Shown: positions 1 to 8,910 of the stretch, one piece after another
Layout of the letters: each line of letters starts with the position of its first letter
Position numbering within the stretch: the first letter of the stretch is position 1
Source of the DNA: Nitrosomonas sp.
GTDB lineage: Bacteria; Pseudomonadota; Gammaproteobacteria; Burkholderiales; Nitrosomonadaceae
Assembly (NCBI GenBank): GCA_021774055.1
Contig: JAJFJL010000164.1
Coordinates: 1-39,875, forward strand
Reading direction: 5' to 3'
Length of the DNA: 39,875 nt
The notes under the pieces: model-generated
Told to the model about the DNA's origin: nothing
Database searches by the model: none
What the model saw: the letters and a program-made list of their open reading frames with translations, nothing else
Program-made: the position numbers and the translations under genes

Positions 1-148
1 GTAAAACTTTACGAATATAACTTGCACCGCCATAGCCTAGCTTTATTGCTTCAATAGCTGCATAACGGCGACGCTCTTTTTCTGACAAGCTGTTATAAAA
101 ATTACGCATTTGCGCTTCAATTTTTGTGGAATAAGTTCTCACTTTCAT
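1..148 (-). CDS. ISAzo13-type transposase, N-terminal fragment
   Basis: The reverse strand reads from an ATG at 148 off the window edge, giving about 49 residues beginning MKVRTYSTKIEAQMRNFYNS and continuing with LSEKERRRYAAIEAIKLGYG. A short N-terminus with a charged E(K/R)xRRRYAAxEAxKLG segment, followed by a G-G-x-x-Y-I helix-turn-helix-like stretch, is what I associate with the start of ISAzo13-family transposases. Only the DNA-binding start is visible; the catalytic domain would lie outside the window. I see no stop or frameshift in the part present, so the gene may be intact. The family call rests on remembered motif similarity. Nothing else is recognisable between 149 and 253. Confidence 0.6.
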   Translation of the reverse strand, partial: MKVRTYSTKIEAQMRNFYNSLSEKERRRYAAIEAIKLGYGGASYIRKVL

Positions 149-253
149 GGCAACAAAGGATACTTGATTCAGAGCATATTACCAACTGGTATGATTCATT
201 TAGTTTCGGGCTTTATTAAATCCTCGTTCCTTATTACTAAATATATTCAATAG

Positions 254-370
254 TGGGTAGTCCTGCACATGTAGTGGTTTTTTCAAATGTCAATACGAAT
301 TAAGGTATGAAACTTATAGTTTATTCTTGTTGTGGTTCCCCAAAAACCACTACATGTGCAGGACTACCCA
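254..370. repeat. MITE-like element with 29-bp inverted repeats
   Basis: A 29-bp terminal inverted repeat is perfect at both ends: 254-282 (starting TGGGTAGTCCTGCACATG) and 342-370 (ending CATGTGCAGGACTACCCA). The 117-bp element has no coding capacity. The tetranucleotide ATAG stands immediately outside each end (250-253 and 371-374), as a target-site duplication would. Perfect ends, small size and a flanking direct repeat are the signs of a miniature inverted-repeat transposable element mobilised by a transposase elsewhere. Its parent element is not in the window. A hairpin regulatory site is a less likely alternative. Confidence 0.65.
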
Positions 371-399
371 ATAGTGAATTAATTCAAAAAATAGATATA

Positions 400-800
400 T
401 TCAAAATAGTCAGGAGGCGCTCGACCTAGCAAGGTCGATAATTCCAGCTGGTGTAAGCCCCGTTCCGGCAAGGCAAGGCAGGTCAGCCACCGGACAGCAA
501 ACACTGGGCAGGAAAAGGTAACTCCAAATGTTAAACACGGTGTGCGTAAGTCAATAGGCAGTAAACGAAAGTTGAGGTGATTTAGCCTCGAAAGGATTCT
601 ACACGAGCAGGGCGACAGCGTGCACCTACTGGAAGCCGCCACTCTATGATACGAGAGACCAGTGTCATAAAGCTGCTTTGGGGTTGTAAAGCATGGCATG
701 TTGGACATTAGGAATAATCGGCAACTGGGGAGATCCCAAGTGGTCTTTCAAATATGAGAGTAGGTTGTGAGCTCGAGGAATCAGATGCCGCCTTAAAAGT
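400..800 (+). mobile_element. Probable 5' (domain I) fragment of a group II intron
   Basis: This stretch is GC-richer than its surroundings and full of short complementary segments, for example CTCGACC...GGTCGA near 420-434 and a GGTGATTTAGCC region near 576. It has a GTGCG motif at 542 and phrases such as GAGCAGGGCGACAGCGTG and GGGGAGATCCCAAG...GAATCAGATGCC that resemble domain I of bacterial group II introns. No reverse-transcriptase ORF and no domain V-like hairpin follows before ettA, so at most a truncated 5' part remains. The 109-codon open frame on the opposite strand (379-708) looks like an accidental frame through structured RNA. The assignment is by remembered resemblance, so confidence is moderate to low. 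Confidence 0.4.
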
Positions 801-1229
801 CAATCATATTTAATCATTAATTTTTTCTACTTTATTGGCTTTTTATACCTGTGTCTGATAATTCACATCAAATGCTTTCCCGGATTTCAAAACACCATAA
901 TTACAATATCTCTACCCCTCATCCAACCGTCATTGGACAGTGTCATTTATTACTCTAAATTGACACCGGAATTAAGATACAAGGACTTACATTTAACACT
1001 TTAGGTTATTCTATTCTATCCTGTAATTCAAACTAAAAATACAGGATACGTGGCAATGCCAGCACCTGGCGGATGCAATTCAGCATCCACCGCAAAATGT
1101 AATCCTAGCCCCCTTGGTGTGACCCCCCTTGGTGCATTCCTGCATGCTTTTAGCAGGAATGACGGAGTGGTATTTTATTAAAAAGTGTAAACCGAATAAT
1201 GAAAGATGCCAAAAATAGCTCAGAATATA
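801..1229. other. Gene-free region with several hairpins
   Basis: I see no supportable gene here. It holds an 8-bp stem with a 14-nt loop (1018-1025 with 1040-1047, ATCCTGTA/TACAGGAT), a hairpin around GGATGC/GCATCC (1071-1087), and a 9-bp stem CATTCCTGC/GCAGGAATG (1135-1143 with 1153-1161) followed by ACGG. The last resembles the dispersed CGTCATTCC...GGAATG palindromes common in proteobacterial genomes. Bases 1186-1212 match one arm of the nested-palindrome repeat found elsewhere in the window (GTAAACCGAATAATGAA). None of the hairpins has a U-tract that would make it a convincing terminator for ettA. Confidence 0.5.
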
Positions 1230-2894
1230 TTACCGACTAATCGGCTTATACCGAATCCGTTTTGGTTTTGCCCCTTCTTCACCCAGGCGTTTTATCTTAT
1301 CGGCTTCATATTCTTGATAATTACCATTGAAGAATGTCCATTGTGATTCACCTTCAGCGGCCAGGATATGGGTAGCAATACGATCAAGAAACCATCTGTC
1401 ATGGGAAATTACTAGTACACAGCCAGCAAATTCAAGCAATGCATCTTCTAATGCACGTAAGGTTTCAACATCTAGATCATTGGAAGGTTCATCCAGCAAT
1501 AGCACGTTGCCACCTGAGATTAAGGTTTGCGCTAGGTGCAAGCGGCCACGTTCACCACCAGAAAGTTGGCCGATGATTTTTTGTTGATCGCCACCTTTAA
1601 AGTTAAAACGGCCGAGATAGGCACGGGCTGGGGTGGTGTATTTGCCTACGGTGAGGATATCGTTACCAGCAGATACCGCATCAAATACAGTTTTGTCATT
1701 TTCTAGTGCGTCGCGTGCTTGGTCGACATGGGCAATTTTAACGGTAGATCCAATTTTTGCTTCACCTGAATCTGGCTGTTCTTTACCGGTAATCATTTTA
1801 AACAAAGTTGATTTACCTGCACCATTGGGTCCGATGATGCCAACAATTGCTCCTGGTGGGATTTTAAGACTTAACTTGTCTATTAACAGACGATCACCGT
1901 AAGCCTTGGAAACTTCATTAAATTCGATGACTTCGTTACCTAGTCGTTCACCTACAGGGATAAATATTTCATGGGTTTCATTACGCTTTTGATAGTCTTG
2001 TGAATTAAGTTCTTCGAAGCGAGCCAGGCGGGCTTTAGATTTAGCTTGACGGCCTTTGGCATTTTGTCGCACCCACTCAAGCTCTTGTTTCATAGCTTTT
2101 CTATGCGCATCAACTTGTTTATTTTCTTGTTCTAGACGCTCTTCTTTTTGTTCTAACCAGCTAGAATAATTACCTTTCCACGGGATACCGCGACCACGAT
2201 CAAGTTCCAGTATCCATTCAGCAGCGTTATCAAGGAAATAACGGTCATGGGTTACCGCTACTACGGTCCCAGGGAAACGTACTAGGAATTGCTCTAACCA
2301 TTCCACTGATTCAGCATCTAAATGGTTAGTTGGCTCATCTAGCAACAACATATCCGGTTTTTCTAGTAATAATTTACATAAGGCAACTCTACGTTTTTCA
2401 CCGCCAGAAAGGTTTTTTATTGGCGCATCCCACGGTGGCAAACGTAGAGCATCAGCAGCTATTTCCATTTGATGTTCGGTATCACTACCGGCAGTCGATA
2501 GAATAGCTTCTAAACGTGCCTGCTCGGTGGCCAACGCATCAAAATCAGCATCTTCTTCGGCATAAGCAGCATAAACTTCATCTAGTTTTTTTTGTGCTTG
2601 CATAACTTCACCTAATGCTAGTTCTACTTCTTGGCGCACAGTATGTTCGAGATTCAATTGCGGTTCTTGTGGTAGATAACCAATATTAATATTTGGTTGA
2701 CGCTGCACTTCACCATCAAACTCTTGATCTACATTGGCCATGATTTTTAATACTGTAGATTTTCCAGAACCATTTAGTCCTAATAAGCCAATCTTTGCAC
2801 CAGGGAAGAAGCTAAGTGAAATATCTTTAATAATTTGACGCTTAGGAGGGACTGTTTTACTCACGCGGAGCATAGACATTACATATTGGGCCAT
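1230..2894 (-). CDS. ettA: Energy-dependent translational throttle protein EttA (ABC-F ATPase)
   Basis: The 554-residue protein has the family length and the characteristic start MAQYVMSMLRVSK. It carries two ABC ATPase domains: Walker A GLNGSGKST near residue 40 with signature LSGGEKRRVA and Walker B LLLDEPTNHLD, then Walker A GPNGAGKST near residue 355 with LSGGERGRLHLAQ and LLLDEPSNDLD. The linker between them (about 240-320) is the charged P-site tRNA interaction motif region of ABC-F proteins. EttA is a soluble ribosome-associated factor that gates the first peptide bond according to ADP/ATP level. The start is chosen by family match because the ribosome-binding site is weak. It lies 22 bp downstream of the DUF2835 gene and is probably cotranscribed with it. 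Confidence 0.97.
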   Translation of the reverse strand: MAQYVMSMLRVSKTVPPKRQIIKDISLSFFPGAKIGLLGLNGSGKSTVLKIMANVDQEFDGEVQRQPNINIGYLPQEPQLNLEHTVRQEVELALGEVMQAQKKLDEVYAAYAEEDADFDALATEQARLEAILSTAGSDTEHQMEIAADALRLPPWDAPIKNLSGGEKRRVALCKLLLEKPDMLLLDEPTNHLDAESVEWLEQFLVRFPGTVVAVTHDRYFLDNAAEWILELDRGRGIPWKGNYSSWLEQKEERLEQENKQVDAHRKAMKQELEWVRQNAKGRQAKSKARLARFEELNSQDYQKRNETHEIFIPVGERLGNEVIEFNEVSKAYGDRLLIDKLSLKIPPGAIVGIIGPNGAGKSTLFKMITGKEQPDSGEAKIGSTVKIAHVDQARDALENDKTVFDAVSAGNDILTVGKYTTPARAYLGRFNFKGGDQQKIIGQLSGGERGRLHLAQTLISGGNVLLLDEPSNDLDVETLRALEDALLEFAGCVLVISHDRWFLDRIATHILAAEGESQWTFFNGNYQEYEADKIKRLGEEGAKPKRIRYKPISR

Positions 2895-2916
2895 TTTATT
2901 TTATCTTTTTAAGAAG

Positions 2917-3144
2917 TTAATTATGTATACGGTGGATTGATATGAATTTATTATTGTCATCAAAAGCTAATTCAAAGGTGCCATATACACCTTCAGACTG
3001 CACCATAGAACGCAAGATATTCGCTGGAAATTTAATGGTACGGCCATCAGTTGTTTTTGCTACCACTGAATCAACCGCACCCTCATAATACTGCATGAGT
3101 TGGCTAGAAGAAATTTTTAGAACAATTCTCAATCGTTGGGTCAT
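2917..3144 (-). CDS. DUF2835 family protein
   Basis: This 75-residue protein matches the small DUF2835 family of gammaproteobacteria: an LxISxxQxMxYYxGxVxxVVA start, then TTDGRTIKFPANILRxMV and a GxFELxFDDxxKFxSI ending. No function is known for the family to my knowledge. It is soluble, with no signal or membrane segment. A strong Shine-Dalgarno (AGGAGGAG) sits 6 nt upstream of the ATG, and a TATAAT-like -10 lies on the minus strand at 3171-3176 without a good -35. It is the first gene before ettA on the same strand, with a 22-bp gap, so it may lead that transcript. Confidence 0.85.
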   Translation of the reverse strand: MTQRLRIVLKISSSQLMQYYEGAVDSVVAKTTDGRTIKFPANILRSMVQSEGVYGTFELAFDDNNKFISIHRIHN

Positions 3145-3185
3145 ATTATCTCCTCCTAGGTATAATTTTAATTATAGAAAAATCA

Positions 3186-3298
3186 GCATCCTTCATATCA
3201 GTTCCAAAGTAGTTTACACTTTTGATGTCAAAAAAATCACACGTAGGGTGCATTCCATGCATCATTTATAACCTTGATGTGTAAAACACCACCCTACC
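3186..3298. repeat. Nested-palindrome dispersed repeat, copy 1
   Basis: The core 3243-3298 folds as GTAGGGTG...CACCCTAC with inner arms around GCATTCCATGC. The left flank GCATCCTTCAT...GTTTAC (3186-3218) is shared with the copy at 20046-20182. Here the right outer arm is missing. It fills the gap between the DUF2835 gene and the HerA-like ATPase gene. Confidence 0.8.
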
Positions 3299-3307
3299 TT
3301 CTATTAA

Positions 3308-6300
3308 TTACCCACCAAAAAGCCTACGTAAAAACGATGGAGACGAATCTGGTGATTCAGATAGTTGCTTCTGACCTGATGGCTTGTCATTGGCTAATTC
3401 TAATATTTCATCTGCAGGTATTTGTTTAGCTTGTACTAAGGAAAGGTTTGCTTTTAGGTTACAAACTTCTCCATCACTAATCGCATAAAACTCCCCAGTT
3501 GCCAAACCAGACAGTTTATTAGTAACGTCTGTTTTTGCCTCACGTAGCATTGGGCTTAATTTATTTAGTGCGGTATTTTCTTTTACTTTTCCAACAAACC
3601 AAGACGAAATCTGGTCACGTGATTTATAGTCTAAATCAGCCGGACTTTGAGTAGCCAACATCATGCCAATGCCTGCAGAACGAGCACGTTTTAATAAACC
3701 TTCTAATGGCTCTTTGGTGGCAGGTTTAGATTGTGCTGGCAAATAAAGATCAGCTTCATCAAATAGAATCACAGCTTGTAGTTGGTCACTTGGAAATTCT
3801 TTAGCGTAGCGATTTATTTCCAGCAATAACTGTGCCACCCAAAATAATATATTACTATTGCTACCAAGTGCGGCAAGGCTGATTATGCTTAAACGGGTTT
3901 TATCAGTTTCTTTGTTGGCTTCCAATCCAAACAGTTTTTGTGCATTTAGACGCTCTCCATCCTGATCAAACAGCGTGCCGTTGGTTAAGCTTAAGGTTTG
4001 TAGATCTTCTACTAATTTTTTAAATAACTTTGGATCTAACTTGCCAATTGCGTTAACCAAAAGTGGGTCTTCATTAGCGATCAAGTCAATAAGACCATCT
4101 AGAGTTAATTCTTTATCAGGGTTTTGTTCACTAATAACAGCAATAGCTTGCCCAAGAATTGCCTGTCTGGTTTTATATGCCCCTGAATCTCGATAACCCA
4201 TCACATTACCAAGAGCAAACGCAGCATAATTTGCCAGCTGCAGGCGCTCACCACTAGGTAGATGCCCGATACCATCAGGAGCAATAGAGATATTTAAGCG
4301 TCGTCCTTGGTTTTCAATTGCGCCAGGAGTATAAACAACTACTTCAATTTTAGAACGCAGGTCGTCACGTACTTCTGTTTGTGTGCTATCAGTAAGAGTG
4401 GTTGTCCATGCTGCATCTTGCGCGTAGCTACAAAGATCACCCTTACGATCTAATAAAATAGCTGGAATTCCCTGCTGTAACAGTTGCTCAATAATATTTA
4501 AAGCTAATGTAGTTTTACCACTACCAGAACCACCAAGAAATGCTGCATGGCGTAACAAGGTGGCAGTTTCTATTTGATGGGATTGTCGCTTTTCTTGATC
4601 AATACCTAGTGTTAACTGTGGTTTATTGCTTGTTGTTTTCTTTGTATCTGCTATAGCTGCAGGTGGTTTATTGATGAGAGGTGTATCTGTTGGTTTATCA
4701 GGAATTACCTCAGCTATCGCGATTGTTTCTTGATTAACAATATTTAATATTTGTTGTAGTGAGGGTAAGCTAAGCAATGGTTGCTCGTTCTTTAACCAGT
4801 CTAAAAATTCTGGATCTTCAGCATATTTTAATTTAAATGCCTGCATCGCCACCATAGTGTGCCAATCAGAACTGGCAATAATTACTTTCTGCCCCCCCGC
4901 TTTGATAAATTCCCCTAATTGTTTAGCAATTTTTGTTCGTGGTCCTGATGGGAAAGCAAGTGACCGAATGGCAATTGGCACACGTGTATTAGCGTGCAAT
5001 TGCAATTGTTCTATTTGCTTATAAAGTCCTCCACCAATTGCTTTTTTTTGACATAAACCGATAGCTAAAGACTGTATGACTTGTTCATTACCATGATCAA
5101 TATCAAGATCAATAAAGGTTTTATCTTGTGAAACTTTAAATGAAAATTTATTATTTAATTCAACTTCACAATGCTTAATTGACCAAGAAAGTAACCCAAT
5201 CATTTCATGCTCACTTCCTGGTATTGGATAGGCCCCTGTTAAATGATCGTTCCATTGTTGGTCTAGTTTTATTGAAGAAGAAATAACGTTACTTGGTATT
5301 ATTATTTCTGAAGCAGAGTCATCTGGAATATCTGTCTCAAGCATAGGAGCTTGTCCACTGGCAATTGATTGCTCGCGCTGTTTACGACAATTGTGTAAAA
5401 CATCTCTATTTTTAAGACCACTTAATTTTTCTGAAATATTTGATGGAAATGGATAGACCGGTTCATTTATATCCAATTTAACTTGCTCACTGTCGTATAA
5501 ATCCTGCAGGCGCGTAACAATCAATTCTTGTATTTCTTTAGAGTTACGCTCCAATGTCAGCGTCATCATCTCAGGATTCTTTTCTATTCGCTCAACATGA
5601 GAGGCCGGTAAATAATTTTTAAACTTATGATAAATTGTGGATAGACAAGAAATGACCACAATTACGTTAGGACTTTGCACAGCCATTATCATACTTTGAA
5701 TGACACTACGAAACTGTTTCCCTGGATCATCTGCCGACTCAACGTTTTCAAGCTCATCAAGGCAAATTACCAGCGTACCGGAATTAGTTGCCATCATTAG
5801 AGAAGCTAATGATTCCAACATACGCTGAGGATCGTGGTCTTGTGTTAGCGGGTTAATTCCTCCTAAAATATCACAATCATATTGTGATAAGTTTTCACAA
5901 CGAAGGTATAAAAAAACTCTAGCGTGAATGGCATAGTCATCTGTTTGCAAATAAAGCATGACTCGGATTAGATTAATATCTAACTTGCGGAAGTTATTAA
6001 TAGCCATAAGCTTATCAGCCATTCTGTTAATAAAATCTGAAAGATCACTTCGGTTTAACTCACCGCCACGTAAAATTTCTATATCATGTTGCGATATTTC
6101 TTCATACCCTTCAATTACCGCATTAGATAAATGCATCAAACCGGTAACACTGCCCGTTAATTCACAATATTCTTTATTAAGTGAATCAATAGTATAGCTA
6201 AGAACATAACGAGAAAATTGAGAAATATTAGGAGACATTTGCATATAAGCAAAATGTCCCAGACTATGTTCATGGGTGTAGCTACGAAGAGCGCGCATCA

Positions 6301-6526
6301 AGTGTGTTTTACCAGCCCCAGAGTCTCCTAATAACAATAAGATACGTCCAGAATTTTCAGTTGCATTGTGATTTAATAAATGCTGATAGCACTCCCTGCT
6401 ATCTTTATGAATAATTTCAACATCATATGGATCTGGCTGCCATATTTGGTTCTGATGGGTAACAGCATGAAATATGCCTAATTTAACCGGAGAACAAAAA
6501 ACTTTTAAGCGCTCATCAATCTTCAT
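3308..6526 (-). CDS. Dual ATPase: AAA P-loop domain fused to a HerA/FtsK-like motor
   Basis: The protein is 1072 residues from the ATG at 6526, chosen over an upstream frame start at 6571 because AAGGTG lies about 8 nt before it and it clears the previous gene. Domain 1 (about 50-345) has Walker A GDSGAGKT (67-74) and Walker B LVICLDELE (D257, E258), like AAA_16/ORC-type ATPases. A middle region (about 425-600) is unassigned. Domain 2 (about 640-1020) has Walker A GGSGSGKTT (665-673), an ILLDRKGD segment, Walker B AVILFDEAD (D923, E924) and KRARSAGIGMMLATQSP, which is typical of HerA/DUF87 hexameric DNA-pumping ATPases. It is soluble. It is the last gene of a three-gene unit with a nuclease, suggesting DNA translocation coupled to cleavage. 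I do not recognise a named system. Confidence 0.85.
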   Translation of the reverse strand: MKIDERLKVFCSPVKLGIFHAVTHQNQIWQPDPYDVEIIHKDSRECYQHLLNHNATENSGRILLLLGDSGAGKTHLMRALRSYTHEHSLGHFAYMQMSPNISQFSRYVLSYTIDSLNKEYCELTGSVTGLMHLSNAVIEGYEEISQHDIEILRGGELNRSDLSDFINRMADKLMAINNFRKLDINLIRVMLYLQTDDYAIHARVFLYLRCENLSQYDCDILGGINPLTQDHDPQRMLESLASLMMATNSGTLVICLDELENVESADDPGKQFRSVIQSMIMAVQSPNVIVVISCLSTIYHKFKNYLPASHVERIEKNPEMMTLTLERNSKEIQELIVTRLQDLYDSEQVKLDINEPVYPFPSNISEKLSGLKNRDVLHNCRKQREQSIASGQAPMLETDIPDDSASEIIIPSNVISSSIKLDQQWNDHLTGAYPIPGSEHEMIGLLSWSIKHCEVELNNKFSFKVSQDKTFIDLDIDHGNEQVIQSLAIGLCQKKAIGGGLYKQIEQLQLHANTRVPIAIRSLAFPSGPRTKIAKQLGEFIKAGGQKVIIASSDWHTMVAMQAFKLKYAEDPEFLDWLKNEQPLLSLPSLQQILNIVNQETIAIAEVIPDKPTDTPLINKPPAAIADTKKTTSNKPQLTLGIDQEKRQSHQIETATLLRHAAFLGGSGSGKTTLALNIIEQLLQQGIPAILLDRKGDLCSYAQDAAWTTTLTDSTQTEVRDDLRSKIEVVVYTPGAIENQGRRLNISIAPDGIGHLPSGERLQLANYAAFALGNVMGYRDSGAYKTRQAILGQAIAVISEQNPDKELTLDGLIDLIANEDPLLVNAIGKLDPKLFKKLVEDLQTLSLTNGTLFDQDGERLNAQKLFGLEANKETDKTRLSIISLAALGSNSNILFWVAQLLLEINRYAKEFPSDQLQAVILFDEADLYLPAQSKPATKEPLEGLLKRARSAGIGMMLATQSPADLDYKSRDQISSWFVGKVKENTALNKLSPMLREAKTDVTNKLSGLATGEFYAISDGEVCNLKANLSLVQAKQIPADEILELANDKPSGQKQLSESPDSSPSFLRRLFGG

Positions 6527-6536
6527 ATTAGACACC

Positions 6537-7568
6537 TTAAGACTCCAATTCAATAAGATTAAAAGTTGCACCTAAATAAGTTATTTCAGAGGCAGCAACA
6601 TCATCTAAATTCATCTCATAGGGTAAATCAGCTCTACTCAAGTTAAGTAGTCTTTTGCTATTTGCCTGCACAAGGCGTTGTTTCAATTGTTCTAAATCAA
6701 GACCAAACTGTTTATTTTCAACACCCATCTGTTCCCATACTTTAGATACAAATACTTTATTATAACCAGGCATACATGTTTGACATTTACTTGCAGAACG
6801 TAGAACTTGCGCGGCAAAAGTTTCCAAATCAAATATTTCAGAATCAATACTGGTTGCTTGAGTCGGTTTTATTGCAGCTGCCGCCCTAAGAATAGCTTGA
6901 CGTACTTCTTCTATATCAGTACGCCTAGCATTAGTAATTTTTGCGACTAATTGTTTAAGCGCAGATTCCGCAGGTAGTTCACGTGTTGTACCTAACAGAG
7001 CATTTAGTAACAACTCATTTATTTTGGCTTGTTTAAATGGTTTAGTACTATACGAAGCTAATCTTGCCTGCATACTAGTAGTTATCTGTGGGTCTGCTAG
7101 TAGTTGCCAGAGTAAACAATCACGCGCTTTGGTTATTGTTGGAAAAGGACCGCTATCTAGCTGGTAGTGTTTTGCCAAAATACTTGCACGCAGACCATCT
7201 GCACCACCAATTTGTTTTTTATCTTTATCACTTGATGGTATAGGTAGCCCTAGTGCTAGAACCATTAAATAACGATTCTTTAATACTGGCCAACTGATAA
7301 CACCAGGGATAGACGACACTCCAATAGTCTGTAATGCAGCTTGTTTACCCGGTGTAGTTATTTGAAATTTTGCTTTACTGATACGCTGTAATTTATTTTG
7401 TTTGACTAGCTGACCCAGGTCATCTTTCCAGTCATCATCTGTCGGTGCATCATTAAATAACTGCTGCAATGATTTTTTCAACTCAGTAGTAGACAAGCCC
7501 TTATCTGTTGAAGCGAGAAAGCGGATTAATATTAATTCACGTAACGTTAGGTTTTTTTCAATCTTCAT
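6537..7568 (-). CDS. Winged-helix-like protein of the HerA/nuclease operon
   Basis: The 343-residue protein starts at the ATG at 7568, where AGAAGG sits well placed upstream; an in-frame ATG at 7586 is less likely. Residues of about 8-75 (LTLRELILIRFLASTDKGLS, then a DDDWKDDLGQLVKQNKL stretch and a basic KAKFQITTPGKQA end) look like a winged helix-turn-helix with a beta wing. The rest is mostly helical with one CxxC (CQTC) in the C-terminal third. I recognise no catalytic motif. It overlaps the nuclease gene by 11 bp and ends 10 bp before the ATPase gene, so the three products are probably made together. It may be a DNA-binding or adaptor subunit. Confidence 0.75.
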   Translation of the reverse strand: MKIEKNLTLRELILIRFLASTDKGLSTTELKKSLQQLFNDAPTDDDWKDDLGQLVKQNKLQRISKAKFQITTPGKQAALQTIGVSSIPGVISWPVLKNRYLMVLALGLPIPSSDKDKKQIGGADGLRASILAKHYQLDSGPFPTITKARDCLLWQLLADPQITTSMQARLASYSTKPFKQAKINELLLNALLGTTRELPAESALKQLVAKITNARRTDIEEVRQAILRAAAAIKPTQATSIDSEIFDLETFAAQVLRSASKCQTCMPGYNKVFVSKVWEQMGVENKQFGLDLEQLKQRLVQANSKRLLNLSRADLPYEMNLDDVAASEITYLGATFNLIELES

Positions 7569-8790
7569 AGCTAACCCTTCTCCCATTTAGTTTTCTACGT
7601 TGATAATGCAATGCCTGGCGAATCCTATAAAGAATTTCTTCCAGCTTAGATAATACATCTTCAGATAAAAAACGCAGCACCAGGATTTCTTTTGTTTGTA
7701 ATTCAAAATCCTTACGTCTATCCCTACGCCAGGCATCTAAATCTTGAAAATGATAATAACCATCAATTTCTATAGCTACTTGAACTGTTGACGCAAACAA
7801 ATCAACTTCCATCGCTTGATTGCCAAATTCAAATGGTAATTTTGCATTAAGTTTAAATAAATTTTTTGTATCTGCTGTTTGCATTAATACATTAAACAAA
7901 AACAATTCAGCCTGACTACGAGCTACAGAATGATCAACATTTTTATCTGTTATCACTTGCTGAAGCGCATGAGCATCATCAAGCAAATTTTGTGGCATGT
8001 TACATTGATACAGAAATTTATTGGTTTCAATTGGTAAACCAGATGTTTTTATCTGCGGTATTACAACAACACCTGTGCGCAGCATAACCTTATCTTTAGA
8101 CTCGGTATGCTTAGAAAGGTATTCCGTTAACGTTGCAGGTTGAATTGAAAGTGCCAGCAAAATACCTGGATGGGATTCTGCAATTTGTATGATTAAATGA
8201 ACTAAATCGGAGTGATACAAGTCATCAGTAGAAACTTCTATCAGCAAACCAGGAATAATATCCAACGGCAAAATCTCTGCAAATACACTTATAATAGTCG
8301 ATATATGTTGACCTTTCTGCACCTCCAAAAAGTAAATTAAATCCACCGCTGAACCTACAGTTAATATATTATTTGCAGCAATTTGCTTAATAAACCAACG
8401 TAGTATTAATGCACAATCAACAGTAACTCGTTTGTATTGTGATTGTTGTTGCATAATATCTAACTCGTAGTCAGATTTATTTATCAACTCAACTTCAAGT
8501 TGTTTTTTTGGACATTGATGTAACTTTGCCAGATAGGTTAAAACTTCGTCGCGTAAAGTTGAATTAGCAAATAACTTCTGCAACCAGTTGGTGAATAACA
8601 ATTTTGAAGTTCCAGTAGGACAGATAGCCGTATTTCTTGCTATGCCTTTCATCCATTGCAGCCAAATATTTTTAGTATCGTTAAATGTTCCACTTAAAAC
8701 AGAAAGAGTTGGTACACCTTGGTTACGATATTGTAATTGCATATCTAACTTGGCGTTAACATGGCATTGCTTATTATGCTTAGGTTCCAT
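7558..8790 (-). CDS. Protein with C-terminal Vsr/DUF559-type endonuclease domain
   Basis: The product is 410 residues. The last 90 carry a very-short-patch-repair-like/DUF559 nuclease pattern: EVDLF (D330), VAIEIDGYYHF (E341, D343, H347), RRDRRKD (355-361) and EILVLRF. In this fold the Asp, the E-x-D-G and the His/Arg positions form the metal site. The first 300 residues have alternating helix and strand like a P-loop or AAA core, but I find no Walker A. The IEVSTDDLYHSDLVH stretch could be a Walker B remnant; this is inference. It is the first gene of the three-gene unit, overlapping the next by 11 bp. A stand-alone repair nuclease is less likely given the fused long N-terminus. Confidence 0.75.
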   Translation of the reverse strand: MEPKHNKQCHVNAKLDMQLQYRNQGVPTLSVLSGTFNDTKNIWLQWMKGIARNTAICPTGTSKLLFTNWLQKLFANSTLRDEVLTYLAKLHQCPKKQLEVELINKSDYELDIMQQQSQYKRVTVDCALILRWFIKQIAANNILTVGSAVDLIYFLEVQKGQHISTIISVFAEILPLDIIPGLLIEVSTDDLYHSDLVHLIIQIAESHPGILLALSIQPATLTEYLSKHTESKDKVMLRTGVVVIPQIKTSGLPIETNKFLYQCNMPQNLLDDAHALQQVITDKNVDHSVARSQAELFLFNVLMQTADTKNLFKLNAKLPFEFGNQAMEVDLFASTVQVAIEIDGYYHFQDLDAWRRDRRKDFELQTKEILVLRFLSEDVLSKLEEILYRIRQALHYQRRKLNGRRVSYED

Positions 8791-8812
8791 TTGTTTGTAT
8801 TATTGACGCCAG

Positions 8813-8841
8813 TTTGCTCCCCCACCTTACTGGGGAGCAAA
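8813..8841. repeat. Hairpin upstream of the nuclease operon
   Basis: A 10-bp perfect stem, TTTGCTCCCC (8813-8822) with GGGGAGCAAA (8832-8841), has a 9-nt loop. A looser palindrome (TGCAATGCCC...GGTTATTGCACCCTACC) follows to 8905. It lies between the phosphoesterase gene and the nuclease gene on the minus strand. Without a U-run it is more likely a dispersed repeat than an intrinsic terminator. Confidence 0.6.
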
Positions 8842-8910
8842 GGGCTTGGTGGTTTTTCAACCGCATGAGACTGGTGCAATGCCCTACGGTTATTGCACCC
8901 TACCTAGCTA

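Noticed and set aside
379-708. 109-codon open frame on the minus strand
   Set aside because: It runs antisense through the structured, intron-like segment, with unlikely composition and no ribosome-binding site.
1135-1161. Hairpin as terminator of ettA
   Set aside because: There is no U-run after the stem on the minus strand, and the sequence matches a common dispersed palindrome.
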